Assembly (NCBI RefSeq): GCF_030272615.1
Contig: NC_081411.1
Location: forward strand, 835,314,136 to 835,378,135
DNA length: 64,000 nt
Source of the DNA: Cryptomeria japonica
Lineage: Eukaryota; Streptophyta; Pinopsida; Cupressales; Cupressaceae
Direction: 5' to 3'
Position 1 is the stretch's first letter. Each line of letters starts with the position of its first letter. The translations under genes were made by a program, and so were the position numbers. This document shows, one piece after another, positions 13,278 to 25,534 of the stretch. The notes under the pieces were generated by a model that was not told the DNA's origin, made no database searches, and was given only the letters and a program-made list of their open reading frames with translations.

Positions 13278-13649
13278 TCAAGTCTCTACTGGAGGGGCAG
13301 AAACTTCCAATCTATCTCTGAAGTACTCAAACGATTTCTTAACCAGAGGTTTAGTGAAAATGTCTACATAAACCAGTCTGACTTCATTTACTTCCACCTT
13401 CTCCTTCAGAAAGTTGTACTTGATAGATATGTGCTTTGTTGTAGAATGAAATACCAGTTTCTTTGATATATCAATAGCAGCAGAGTTATCACAATGAATA
13501 ACTACCGATTCATTACAGTCTACCCTTATATCCTTCAACATTTGCTTCATCCATAGGACTTGTGTATAGTTAGTAGTTGCAGTAACATACTCAGCTTCAA
13601 CAATAGATAAAGAGGTACATGACTTCTTCTTGTTAATCCATGAAACTGA
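13278..13649 (-). pseudogene. Element A RNase H, C-terminal part
   Basis: The minus-strand frame has the hallmarks of the copia RNase H C-terminal half: SVSWINKKK, the catalytic Glu in IVEAEY, the catalytic Asp in HCDNSAAI, and the closing motif DIFTKPL. It starts abruptly at 13649, where element B begins. The missing upstream part is at 16885-18152. About a dozen residues between the two parts are absent, so B's insertion or later decay removed a little of the gene. Confidence 0.8.
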
Positions 13650-13935
13650 TGGTATGATGAATCAATAAGGATCTGGTAAACTACTGAGAAGGGGGGGGGG
13701 GTGAATTAGTAGACAACAAACTGACATAAAATTTTCACCAAACAAAACAACCTCTCAAGTCAAACTCAGAACTAACAAATTGCAATATCACAGTCAAGTA
13801 AACCGGTTGACTATAAAACAACTCTGAAACTCACAAAACCTTTTAACCAAAACATCCAAATACTTTACTGACAAAAGTAAAAGCTCATTTCAGATTGTTG
13901 TCGATCATCATATCACATCTAAGTGGATTTAGTAG

Positions 13936-14240
13936 TGTTAGAATATTTAATCTTTACTTAGCTTAGGTTTATTTTTATTTAGTTTAGGATATTCCTTTGG
14001 AATTCCTACATGTAATTTGTCCTCTAGTACATGTGTGAGGACAAGTCATTTCTTTTATTTTCCTTTATTAAGGAATATTAGATTTCCTCCATAAGAGGAT
14101 GTGGACACGTGGCACACATATTTTATGAATGGTGGCATTCATAGATTTGGGAGTTACTTTGTAACTCCTCTCCTCATCTCTATTTAAGAGATGTCTCCTC
14201 TCTCATTTCTTCTTAATGACAATATTGTAAAGAGCTTCTT

Positions 14241-14292
<52 letters not shown>

Positions 14293-14478
14293 AGGCATTG
14301 CCTCATTCATAATATCACAAGGGGTTTTTCTTTGCTTTTCCCTTTTCAAAAGTTCTTGTGCCTCCTTCTTCACATTTGGGTGATGCTCCAAGGTTATTGC
14401 TTTTCTCTTGGTAACAATTACTTCATCATAAACTTTCTTGGATTAATTTTCCTTTCCTTGCTCTTTTATTTCCTTTCA
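13936..14478. mobile_element. Solo LTR Q inside the partial LTR of B
   Basis: A 543-bp insertion starting TGTTAGAATATT and ending CCTTTCA interrupts the partial B LTR. It is flanked by AGTAG (13931-13935) and AGTTG (14479-14483); the other B LTR has one uninterrupted copy of this site, AGCTG, which supports a 5-bp duplication with point changes. It contains CTATTTAAGAGATG, a likely plus-strand TATA region, followed by a (CT)n tract. No coding sequence. Confidence 0.7.
14242..14286. repeat. (CT)n microsatellite
   Basis: About 22 uninterrupted CT units within solo LTR Q, downstream of its TATA-like sequence. The short ORFs reading through it encode only Leu/Ser or Arg/Glu repeats and are not genes. 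Confidence 0.95.
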
Positions 14479-14852
14479 AGTTGTTAAGCAAATTAACCAT
14501 ATCAAACATAACCACAAAAACATTCACCACTTGACACAATGATTTTGATGTGGAAACCCAAATGGGAAAAACCACGGTGGGGATGAATACCCACAAGTAT
14601 TCTGAACTCTTCTAAAGTTCACCCTGTTAGGAGCCAAGCATGTTAAAGCTTTACAATAAGTCTTGTTAAGAACAGATCTTGTTAGGGACCACCCGGTTAA
14701 GGGATTGACTATAATGCCCTATTAGAAGCAATACCCTGTTAGGAGTAACCTCGGTAGAGGATTTGAAATCCAAGCTAATGGATCACTTGGTTAGAGGATT
14801 TAGATAACACTAAGCTTGTTAGAGCTTACCCAGTTAAGGAATTTGACTGTTG

Positions 14853-15230
14853 TATATTCTCACCTTCAGCCATCCGCATGTCATCAAATTTTCCTCTCAG
14901 ACTCTCTTCTTTGGCAATCTTCACATGCTCATCACTGCTATAGATATCTTCAAGTTTATTCCACACCTCATATGCAATCTCCAAACCATAGAAATCAACA
15001 TACTCTGAATCGGACAAAGAATTGATAATGACCTCCAATGCTTGATTATTTTCTTGTTGCTCTTTCTTTTGATCACCAGTCATAGTTCCACTAGGTGCAA
15101 CATATTGAGTACCAACATGTTCCCAGTATTGACTTCCTAGACTCTTGATATAAATTTTCATTCTATCACTACATATTTTGTAGTTTTCCCTATTAAACTT
15201 CAAACCTTCTTTCTTCATCATGTTCTTCAA
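14853..15230 (-). pseudogene. Element B gag, N-terminal fragment
   Basis: An open minus-strand segment of about 125 codons with copia Gag features: FNRENYKICSDRMKIYIKSL near the start and VWNKLEDIYSSDEHV, typical of the UBN2-type gag core. It ends at about 14853 where the sequence changes directly into LTR sequence (the last eight residues of the open frame are translated LTR). It therefore lost the rest of gag and all of pol. Confidence 0.75.
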
Positions 15231-15278
15231 GATCTTTACCTCAAGTTGTTAGGCTTAGACCTTAGAGGACCTGAAACA

Positions 15279-15289
15279 CTCTGATACCA
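15279..15289 (-). other. Primer-binding site of element B
   Basis: The minus strand reads TGGTATCAGAG a few bases after the LTR, matching the 3' end of initiator tRNA-Met as in most plant copia elements. Confidence 0.75.
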
Positions 15290-15294
15290 ATTAA

Positions 15295-16676
15295 TGGTAT
15301 GATGAATCAATAAGGATCTGGTAAACTGCTGAGAAGGGGGGGGGTGAATCAGTAGATAGAAAACTAACATAAACTTTTCACCAAACAAAACAACCTCTCA
15401 AGTCAAACTCAGAACTGACAAATTGCAATATCACAGTCAAGTAAACCAATTGACTGTCCTAACAGAATAACAGTAAAACAATTCTGAAACTCACAAAATT
15501 TTTTAGCCAAAACATCCAAATACTTCACTGACAAAAGTAAAAGCTCATTTTAGATTGTTGCCACTCATCATATCATATCTAAGTGGATTTAGCTGTTAAG
15601 AAAATTAACCATATCAAACATAACCACAAAAACATTCACCACTTGACACAATGATTTTGACGTGGAAACCTAAATGGGAAAAACCACAGTGGGGATGAAT
15701 AACCACAAGTATTCTAAACTCTTCTGAAGTTCGCCCTGTTAGGATCCAATCTTGTTAAAGCTTTACAATAAGTCTTGTTAAGAATAGATCCTGTTAGGGA
15801 CCACCCGGTTAAGGGATTGACTATAATGCCCTATTAGAAGCAATACCCTGTTAAGAGTAACCTCGGTAGAGGATTTGAAATCCAAGCTAATGGATCATCT
15901 GGTTAGAGGATTTAGATAACACTAAGCTTGTTAGAGCTAACCCGGTTAAGGGATTTAATTATTGTGATTGTTAGAGAACAACATGGGTTTGTTGATCTGG
16001 TGAATAGTACTACTCTGCTTGATCAGTTCCTTTTCATGCTCCTATCTGCCTTTATACATACTGCAGATACATCATCTGGTTTGGCAACCAATCACTCTTA
16101 CATTCAACCAAAATTGCCAACACTACAACAAAACAACTCATCAACCTTATAAGCAAAACAATAGGTCGATAACACATCACAAACCTAAGATCTCATAGAG
16201 ATTACAAACAAATCGGTTCAAGTATGACCGTTGGATTACATAACAATTATTGCACATCATTCAAGACAACCTCGACCGCTCCTTGATCACCGCTTCATCA
16301 AACACTATAACTCATCACACGATTTCCATTACATGCAATGAACTTGCTCATTCCCAAGATAAAACCGTTATCTCTACGCGCCAAAAACCATTTGAAACTC
16401 TTCTCATACAACATGCATACGTGGCATAATCATTACCACTCATCATTTGATCATAAACCAATACAACTGATTCACCAAGCTCCATCGGTTAGGGTTTAGC
16501 ATATCAATAGGTAGGGTTTACCGGTTGATCTCACTTCTTCTCTAGTAATACCGATTTCCTTCACAAGCTCACTTATCGGTTGCAAAACAACATTATTACA
16601 ACATCATTACTAGTTATAATTGACATCAATGACAACATAATAGTTCATCAATGCAATCTTCATGCAAATGCCAACA
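15295..16676 (-). repeat. Full LTR of element B
   Basis: It runs from TGGTATGATGAATC to AAATGCCAACA (plus-strand reading) and is about 1.38 kb. Its low-coordinate half matches 13650-14852 outside solo LTR Q. At 15326-15355 it carries the hairpin CTGCT ... AGTAG with a G-run loop. Many short CCGGTTA- or GTTAGAG-like words recur between 15700 and 15960. Confidence 0.75.
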
Positions 16677-16884
16677 ATCTCCCCATTTGGCATTGATGGC
16701 AATACAAGTATCAATACCCTTGATTGCTATGATTGTGAATAGGAATCCTGGTTTACATTTTACCATGTATTCTCCTTCAACTGAGTCTCCATGTCTTCAA
16801 CTGGTAACTGGCTATACATCTTCTCTCTGTCAATCATATGGTTCTTCTCCCCATAATCATATAGTTCTCACAGTCAAGTAAAGC

Positions 16885-18138
16885 GGATGTGCTATTCCAG
16901 TCATCAACATCTTCAGCCCAATCTGCATCTGTATATGCACATAGTATAAAGTCATCATCTTTAGGATACCACAAACCATATTCACTTGTTCCCAATAAAT
17001 ACCTGAAAATCCTTTTCATCGCATTCTCATGATTCTCTCTAGGATCACTCTGATATCTTGATACAATACAAACTACATTCATTATATCTGGTCTAGTTTG
17101 AGTCAAATGTAACAAACCTCCAATCATAGACTTGTACCTTGTAGGATTTACCGGTGTTGATGTATCTTTCTTTGTCAATTTCTCACTTGTAACCATAGGA
17201 GTACCAACCAGTTTAGAATTTTTTATACCAAATTTATTCAACAACTCTCTAGCATACTTAGTTTGACAGATGAAAATACCTTTATCAGTTTGAGTAATTT
17301 GAAAACCTAAGAAAAATTTAATCTCCCCAATCATAGACATCTCAAATTCATTTTTCATGTTATCAAAGAATTCCATACACAACTTATCCTCGCCTCCAAA
17401 AATGATATCATCAACAAAGACCTCAACAATCAATATGTCATCATCAGTGATCTTATAATATAAATTGATGTCAATATTACCTTTAGTGAAACCAAGCTTC
17501 AAAATATATTTATCCAACCTTGCATACCAAGCTCTAGGGGCTTGTTTCAATCCATATAAATCTTTCCTTAACCTGCAAACCATGTTTTTGTCATCTGAAA
17601 GTGAAAATCCATCTGGTTGCTCAATGTAAACTTCCTCTTCAAGATCTCCATTCAAGAATGCACACTTGATTTCCATATGATAAACCTTGTAATTCTTATG
17701 GGCAACATAAGCAAGAAATAATCTCACAACTTCAATCCTAGCTACCGGAGCAAAGGTCTCATCATAATCAATTCCTTCCTTCTGAGAATATCCTTTGCAA
17801 ACCAATCTAGCCTTATTCCTCACAACTTGTCCATCTTCATTCAATTTGTTCCTAAAAACCCATTTAGTTCCAATAACATTCTTATTTTTAGGCCGGAGAA
17901 ATAAAGTCCATGTATTATTGTTTTCTATCTGATCTAATTCCTCTTCCATAGCTTTCATCCAACATTCATCCTTACATGCTTCAATTATAGATGTCGGTTC
18001 AACTTGAGAAATTAAACATACCTCATTAGCTGCCAGCCTTCTTCTTGTCATTACTCCTTTGTTCTTGTCTCCAATGATCTGATCTTCTGAATGATTCAAC
18101 CTTACATACCTAGAAGTCTTCTGATTTTTTGTTCCTCT
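16885..18138 (-). pseudogene. Element A reverse transcriptase and start of RNase H
   Basis: A long uninterrupted minus-strand frame with the copia RVT_2 order: [14 protein letters not shown], the [18 protein letters not shown] block, [42 protein letters not shown], the catalytic FVDDIIFG (Phe in place of the usual Tyr), then [15 protein letters not shown] and the RNase H start [12 protein letters not shown]. The frame can be read back into the primer-binding site: leader and RT are fused, with gag, protease and integrase deleted. It ends in B's sequence just after the residues WNSTS. The element is not functional, although this segment has no stops. Confidence 0.85.
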
Positions 18139-18150
18139 GCTCTGATACCA
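18139..18150 (-). other. Primer-binding site of element A
   Basis: On the minus strand TGGTATCAGAGC lies two bases inside the 5' LTR, a perfect copy of the common plant initiator-Met tRNA site. Confidence 0.9.
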
Positions 18151-18152
18151 AT

Positions 18153-19310
18153 TGTTAGACAACTCAGATAACAGGTGGACAACTGAGAGGAGTGGGTGAA
18201 TCGGTTGTCAACAGATTATAGATCTTTAAGCATTAAAACCTTATTATCAAAAATAATAGACATAGCAGTTAAGCACAAATATAATCCTTAGAACATTTAC
18301 CAACCATGTACAAAAGATAACACCAAGATTTGTACGTGGAAAACCTGGTAAAGGAAAAAACCACGGTGGGAATCCTACCCACAGCCAAATAATACTTTTG
18401 CAGTAAGTATGTGATTACAAAAAGAGGGGCCTACACATGCAGAAAGGCCAACAACCTAGAGTGCACTGCTCATCACAAAAGGAGCCTCACTGACTACAAA
18501 AGAAATCCAGACTACAATCCAAAAAGAAGAGTGAACTGCAAAAATAACATCTCCTATGCCTAAGTACAGTTCCGGTTAAGCTCAATACCAAAGGTCTTAA
18601 ACCTCTCTTACAAACCCAATTCGATCACCTATGATCGATCACAACCTCTGCATAATATGATTACAACCTTGTTCGCACATAGATAATCACATATCCCATA
18701 ACCATAACCGTGACCACAATCTACAAAGAGATCTTACATCATATATATACCAACCCGGGACCTAAACAATTAGGTCGGCCACCAAAAAGATAATACAATA
18801 AATTCAGAACATAAACTTGCAATCCGATAATCATCCAAGTCGACATGAGACCGAAACAATACGAGCCAATCAATAAATCCAACCGGTAACGCATCAAGAG
18901 CATCATCCAACACGTTACATAAACTGGTCCATAACCTAGCATAATAAGACCAGACCCAAAGTAGGTCGCCATAAACCAAATCCAACACTACCAATCATCA
19001 GGAACACGAACAAGATAACCATCAACATCTTGCGAGCCATCTAGAAGCCGCACCAACCCCACTTATCAAGTGCATCAAAAGATCTTCAACAAAGCTCTGT
19101 CGATAAAATCCTTACTAATGACCAAAAGGATTACTAAAATAAATGATAGCTTTTGAGTCATCAAATCCCAAAACAATTGATCGTGATATGCATTTGAATA
19201 GCATGAATGATAGATCCAAACAGAAGCACACCTGATCAATATCATAATCCAATCACTCTACCAAAACCTACTGGAAGCCGATAAACAACCAAAACAACTA
19301 GTGTTGACAT
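18153..19310 (-). repeat. 5' LTR of element A, larger part
   Basis: Matches 11728-12900 closely along its length. It continues at 25972-26023 beyond the nested element N; the sequence CTAGTGTTGACATCAATGACAAAA, intact at about 12886, is here split after GACAT. Confidence 0.9.
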
Positions 19311-19762
19311 TGTAGGATTTTGCCAAGATCAAGAGGCAATGGAAAGCACAAATAAGAGAGACAATAGAATGACAAGAACAAAACTGTATTCTCATCAATA
19401 TGCAAAATGATCAACTGGATTCACCAATACAATGAATATAGGCCTGCTTATATAGGCAAGGCCATATGGATGTATGAGTACACAAATATGACATGTGGCT
19501 CAATGAGAAACAAGGGTAGGTAAGAAATACTAAGGGTAGGTAGGAGAAATAATATAATATTCCACAAGAGGTGGATGACCCACCGAATGTGGAGTGTAAC
19601 AACAAAATAAGACCACAAAAGGTGGAATTTCTCCTACAAGCTCTATCCCTATGTGCACACGTCTCTAAGTGTCCCAAATCCAAACTATGAAGAGATGCAT
19701 TATCCTAAGTTAACTTAAGTAAGTGTAATAATATCCAAAATGAATATTTATTTACACCAACA
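19311..19762 (-). repeat. 3' LTR of element N
   Basis: 452 bp, starting TGTAGGATTTTGCC and ending TTACACCAACA on the plus strand. It has a 20-bp segment near 19520 (an extra GGGTAGGTA-type unit) that the other LTR lacks, consistent with a short tandem duplication or deletion after insertion. Confidence 0.92.
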
Positions 19763-20033
19763 CCCCCCCTTAAGTGCAACTTAGGGGAATGAAGACTCAA
19801 GTCAACAATGCAAGATGGGTCCTGGCTACAAGGCCATGATAGGTACCCATGTACAATATGCAAATGCAAGCAAAACTATGCAATGCAATCTCTCACAAAT
19901 GGAGAAAGGGAGAAAACCCAGTGGGAAAAAACTCCCCCCCAAAAGAGAGATGAATGTACAAAAGACTCTCAAAGAAGAAGGACAAAACCTCAAAGAGGAA
20001 AGACTCCCCCCCATAAGAGAGGAAGGAGAAGTC

Positions 20034-23000
20034 AGCTGACCCCCCCTAATGACACATCCCGCACCCCCAAGAGAGCTCACAACTGCTGGAACTTACTCTC
20101 GGTGAAAGGTTTGGTGAATATGTCAGCAACCTACTATGCTGTAGGACAATACTACAAATCAATGACCTGCTCCTGGATGAGCTCTCAGATATAGTGCATA
20201 TGAATCTCAATGTGTTTGGTCTACTGGTGCTAGACCGGGTTCTTCGAGATCGCAATAGCACTCTGATTGTCACAATGTAGAACTGTCGGTCGTGGAGTGG
20301 TGAATCCAAACTCTGTGAGGATCTGTTGGAGCCAAATGGTCTCAGTCGCTGCGTTAACAATGCCTCGATACTCAGCCTCAGTCGAAGAGAGAGCAATAGC
20401 ATGTTGCTTCTTTCTTTACCAACAAATGGGGCCCGAACCAAGGTGAAAACTGTAACCAGAAGTAGACTTACGATCATCAAGATCGCCAACCCAATCGGAG
20501 TCTGTGTAACCAACCAAGCGAAGTCCTGTGCCTGCTGCATAGTGAATCCCATAGTGATGTGTACCTTGGATGTAATGAAGGATGCGTTTGGCGGCTTTCC
20601 AATGAAGCTCATGTGGTTCCTGCATGAAGCGGGAAACCATGCCAACTGCAAATGAAATATCAAGGCGTGTATGAGTCAAGTAGATGAGACTACCCACAAG
20701 CTGACAATACAAAGTGGCATCAACTGGTGGAGAAGAACACTGAGCCTCAAGCTTGACTCCTGAAAGAAAGGGAGTCTGGGCAGGCTTACAATCAACCATA
20801 TGAAAGCGAGCAAGTAGATCAAGAGCATACTTGGGTTGCGATAGTGTAATCCCGGAAGGTGACTGTGAAATCTTGATCCCGAGAAAGTAGTGCAAAAGAC
20901 CCAAGTCAGTCATAGCAAATCTGTCATGCAAAGCAGATTTGACCCTGCTAATGATGGATGAAGTACTCCCTGTAATGATCAAGTCATCAACATAGAGCAC
21001 AAGTATCAAGTGAGAGGCATCCTGTCGCAAAATGTAGACATTCGGATCGAAATGACACCTGGTGAACCCTGCGGAGAGAAGAAAGGAATCCATCTTGGTG
21101 TACCAAGCCCTGGGGGCCTGCTTAAGGCCATAGAGAGATTTCCTTAGTCTGCAAACCAAGGAAGTATCCTGGATGAAACCTTGTGGCTGCTCCATATAAA
21201 TCTCCTCATCAAGATCACCATGAAGAAAAGCACTCTTCACATCCATCTAATGTACAACCCAACCATGAGCTACAGCAATAGCAAGTGTCAAACGAATGGA
21301 GTTCATCTTGGCTACGGGTGCAAAGGTCTCAGTATAATCAACACCTGCAACCTGCGAGAAACCTTTCGCAACAAGTCGAGCCTTATACTTATCCACACTA
21401 CCATCCGCTGCAAACTTGGTTCGATAGATCCACTTACATCGAACCATCTTTCTCCCCTTAGGGAGATGGACTAGATCCCATGTGTTGTTCCTCATCAAGG
21501 AACTATACTCTTCCTCCATAGCTTGGTCCCACTCAAGAACCCCTGATGCTTCCCTAAATGTCAGTGGATCGGAAGCGGTAGCAATGAATGCATGTGGAAG
21601 ATCCTGATGTTGTGATCGAGTTCTCCGTGTATCTGAAGGATCCCCAATAAGAGAACCCGCAGACTCAAGTGTCTGTCGAGCCCAACGAGGTCTAGGTGGA
21701 GGTGGAGAACAAGGCTCCTCAACTGCAAGTGGACCCTGCAAAGGTGTTACCCTGCGAGTCGGAGTTGAAGGAGTCTCATCATCTGAATCACTAACATCAC
21801 TATCCACAATGGAGGAAGGTGGAGGAGGTAGAGAGGCTAAGCTAGGAGAGCTTTCCTCAAAGTGAACACTCCTCTCAATGAACACCTCATGTGTCTCTAG
21901 ATCCATCAATCTGTATGCCTTAACACCCTCATGATATCCAACAAATATGCAAGGCCGACTCTGAGGTTCCAGTGCCTTGCGTTTCTACGGAGGTATGCGA
22001 GCCCATGCTGGACACCCAAAGACTCTGAATTGTCTCACAATCGGTTTCCTACCAGCCCAAGCTTCAAAAGGAGTAATACCTTGCAAAGCTTTGTGAGGAA
22101 CTCGATTCTGGATGTGTGTGGCACAACTGATAGCCTCTGCCCAAAAGGCGGGATCAAGAGAACGTGCATGTATCATACAGCTAGCCATTTCTTTGAGAGT
22201 TCTATTCTTGCGTTCTGCAACCCCGTTCTGCTGTGGAGTGTATGCTACAGAATGCTGAAGATCAATCCCCTCAAATGTACAAAAATCCTCAAGTCTTTTG
22301 TTCACATATTCCCTTCCATTATCTGTGCGAAGAATCTTGACCACTTTCCCTGATTGCTTCTCCACACAAGTCTTGAAGTCCTGAAATCTGTCAAATACTT
22401 CACTCTTATGAATGAGAAAGTAGACCCAAGTGAAGCGAGAGTAGTCATCAATGAAGGTAAGAACATAGCGGGCCTTACTAAATGAAGGTGCTGGAAATGG
22501 ACCTGCTACATCGCTGTGAACAAGTTGAAGAACTTCCAAAGCTCTCCACGCTTTCCCCTTATCAAACTTCTCTTCGGGATGCTTGCCCATGGAACAACCT
22601 GAACATACACCCTCTGAAAAACTGATTCGAGGTAGACCTGTGACCATGTCTTTAGTGCGTAGCTGCTGAAGATAGCAGTAGTTGAGGTGACCAAACCGCT
22701 CATGCCATAGCTTACTTTCTAAATTTGAATGAGTAAGCAAGGCCCTAGAAGGTGAACTTGGCACAAAGTGGGAGAATGAATAAAGCCTTGAGTTGTCATT
22801 GACTTGTCCCACTGCTACCAAGGCATCATCATCAAGTTCCTTTACCACAACTGAATCTGGTGTAAACTCAACCTTTTTCCCATTCCCATAGTGAGTGATT
22901 TGGTAGATGGAGAGAAGATTGGTAGACAAGTTAGGAACATAGAGAACATTCTCAAATGTTCCATCATCCATGTCAACTGAACCTTTCCCTTCAACCTCTA

Positions 23001-24102
23001 CTTGTGTATCATCACCTATGTAAATGTGAGGTACCTTAGGTGGCTCCAATGAAGAAAACTGCTCCTTTGTAGAACCCATGTGATATGAGGCACCCAAGTC
23101 AAGTATCCACTGCTGTGAAGAACCTGTTGTAGCCACAAATGCTTGCCCTTTTCCCTTAGACTGTGAGGAAGAGGAAGGAGATGAATCCTTCTTTGTGTAG
23201 GCGGATGGCAAGTTGATGTTGTTTTTCTTAAGAAGATTGGTTAACTCATCAACTTGCTTTGCGTGGCATCGATGCTCATCATGACCATACTTCTTGCAAT
23301 ATGCACAAGTTGGTTTATCCTTCTTAGGTGGTGTCCCCTTCTTGGAAGAGGATGAAAAATCGCCTTGTGATGGAGGGGATGATTGTCCTTTTTCCTAGTG
23401 TGGCTTAGACTTAGAGTGCTTCTTCTTCTTGTTGGACTCTTTGCCTTGACTTCCTTGATTCCCTTGATTAGCTACCAAAGCCTTGGACTTTGAAGACTTG
23501 AGAAACCCCATGTTCAACAACTTAGATTGTTCCAATATTAACATTTATGTGAAAGCATCAAATGAAGGCATAACATAAGAACTCCCCACTGTCAAACGAT
23601 GAGTTTGGAAGCTAGACACAAATGCTGCATATTCTGGTGCAAGCTTGTCCAACAAGTTGAATATCAACTGAGCATCCTTTTTGTCAATTCCATAATCCTT
23701 AAGCTTTGCTCTTAGCTCATTTGATTTGGTGACATAATCTTGGATTGTATCAAAACTTTTGGGATCCAAGTTGGTGAGCTCATTGTCAATCTGATAACCT
23801 CTGATTTCATCAACTTGACCATACAATTTCTGAAACATATCCCAAGCCTCTTTGATTGTTTTACACTTCTCAATGTGAAAAATGAGGTCATCTGATACAT
23901 ACTTGCGTAAAGTTCCAAGAGCCATGCAATTCTTTGTGAGCCATTCTAATTGAGCATTTGGATCAGCCTTAGGATCAGGTGGTGCTGTTATTGTTCCATC
24001 TATGTAATGTGTGAGACCCTTTTCCATTAATTTACTCCATACTTTAATTTTCCATGATGCATAATTATGTGGAGTTAAAGGTGAAAATTTATTAGGACTC
24101 AT
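20034..24102 (-). pseudogene. Element N gag-pol polyprotein, broken by stops
   Basis: One minus-strand frame from the ATG at 24102 (MSPNKFSPLTPHNYASWKIK) encodes the copia order: Gag, a CCHC knuckle (CAYCKKYGHDEHRC, about 23300), protease, integrase, RT, RNase H. The protease reads WILDLGASYHM, so the usual DSG has become DLG. Integrase has HERFGHL, a CSGC pair and the D-D-E residues in HSDVAGPF, RTDNGREY and GVAERKNRTL. RT has [24 protein letters not shown] and the catalytic YVDDLIITG. RNase H has STEAEYRG, HCDNQSAI and ADIFTKPF. In-frame stops occur near 23545, 23395, 21985, 21247 and 20416, and several more within RNase H. The shadow ORFs in other frames are not genes. Confidence 0.9.
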
Positions 24103-25522
24103 TGCAACAAAAATGGAAAGAGCACAAAGAGAGGCACAATCACACAAGTCACCCCCCCAAATTCACTCAATCAAAGAACCCCCCCCCCAAAAAAAAGTGA
24201 TGATTTGACACTTTATACTTAGTGCTTATACAATGGGCCACTTGCAAAAAATGGCAAAGTGGACTTCTGATAACAATTTTACAACTGCCTCAATAAGGCC
24301 AAAAGAGTCTCAAACTGAAAATGCAAGAGATCTAACTAAGATCCAAGCAATTTACAAGTACCTAATAGGCCAAATAAGACCAATATCTGAAAGTACAATT
24401 TCCACTCAAAATCTCTGAAATATGATCATAGATTATGAAAGTAGACGAAAAAATATGTACTTTAAAAAAAAATGGCACCTGAAAAGGAGGTCGTATGAGC
24501 TCAAACGAGGCCTTTGAAGTTGCAAAATTGAGGATTGGACAGGTACAGCTAAGAGAATCCAAAAATTTTGAAACACCTGTGCACCAAAATCAGAAAATAA
24601 CCACACCACTGCGAAGATCACGAAATGTTAGCCCATTTCAAAAAAAATTGCACCAAAAAAGGAGCAAAAATGAGCAAGATATGGCCTTTCAAAGTTGGAT
24701 TGCAAAACTGAAAAGCCCAATGGAGAGGGGTCAAATTTTTTTCAAAAAGCTGCTGATGTGGCGCTGACGTCAGCAATTCACAATCTTAAATTTGATGGCC
24801 GTATGACCGTTGTGAGAACTTCGCCTCCCTGCTGACTGGGCATCCGTACTGTACGGACTGCTGACTGGGCAGATGACTGTGCTGTTGTACGGATGCTGAC
24901 ATGGCACTATGCAGGTGTATGGTTTTGACCATGGGCCAGTGGCCGCCTGCCATGTGGCGGACGCGGGTCTGTCGGTTTTGGTGGTCGCCGGAGAGGAGGG
25001 AGCGGTCGGAGCCGAGGGGGCCGGCGGCGGGCCGGGAGCCGAGGTTGCCGGCGGCGGAAGACCTGGGCGCCGACGGAGGGAGACCTGGGCAGCGGCGGGT
25101 ACATGGTAGCAGCGGCGGCGGGGCGCGGTGGAAGCCGAACTGGTGAGCGGGGCCCGAGGACGGGTACGGGCGGCGGCGGCTCCGACATCAGGTACGCCTG
25201 CGACCTGCAGCACACGCAGAGTACGGGGGGGTCTGCGGACCCCCAAAAAAAGCAAAATTTTTTTTTTTGATCGCTTTTTTTTTTTTCAAAAAATAATTTT
25301 TTGAAATTTTTTTTGAAATCCGTACGATAATAGCCAAAATGGGGAAAAAAAAATTTCTCACCAAAATAGGTCGACTTTATAGTCAAAATTTATGGAAACG
25401 GCCTCCTGGATTCAACGATGATGTCCAAATCGCTGTATGACACCCCCAAAAAATGAAGATCCAAATCCGAAAATAGAAGCCTCCAAAGTGTCTCCAAAAA
25501 ACTGATCGATGAAGCCCCAATA
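24103..25522 (-). other. 5' leader of element N with a GC-rich block
   Basis: The 1.4 kb between the primer-binding site and gag has no supported coding sequence. The part at about 24780-25230 is strikingly GC-rich (GCCGGCGGCGGGCCGGG-type sequence) while its flanks are AT-rich, with poly-A/T runs near 25250-25330. ORFs through the GC block read Pro/Arg/Ala in all frames and show no domain. Confidence 0.6.
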
Positions 25523-25534
25523 GCTTTGATACCA

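Larger units (their letters stand above)
13650..16882 (-). mobile_element. Rearranged copia element B inside A's RNase H
   Basis: Reading in element direction from 16882: about 200 bp of 3' internal sequence, a polypurine tract (16677-16690), a full LTR (16676-15295), a primer-binding site (15289-15279), the N-terminal part of gag (15230-14853), then part of a second LTR (14852-13650). The full LTR thus has a polypurine tract on one side and a primer-binding site on the other, so this is not a normal provirus. Most of gag-pol and the U3 half of the second LTR are deleted. No clean target duplication is left. Confidence 0.7.

Noticed and set aside
14191-14487. 98-codon plus-strand ORF with a Leu/Ser run
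   Set aside because: Encoded by the (CT)n microsatellite of solo LTR Q.
20046-20663. 205-codon minus-strand ORF
   Set aside because: Overlaps the RNase H of copia element N in another frame; no domain of its own.
24770-25386. ORFs of 161 and 159 codons rich in Pro, Arg and Ala
   Set aside because: Produced by the GC-rich leader of element N; several frames are open at once and none has a motif.
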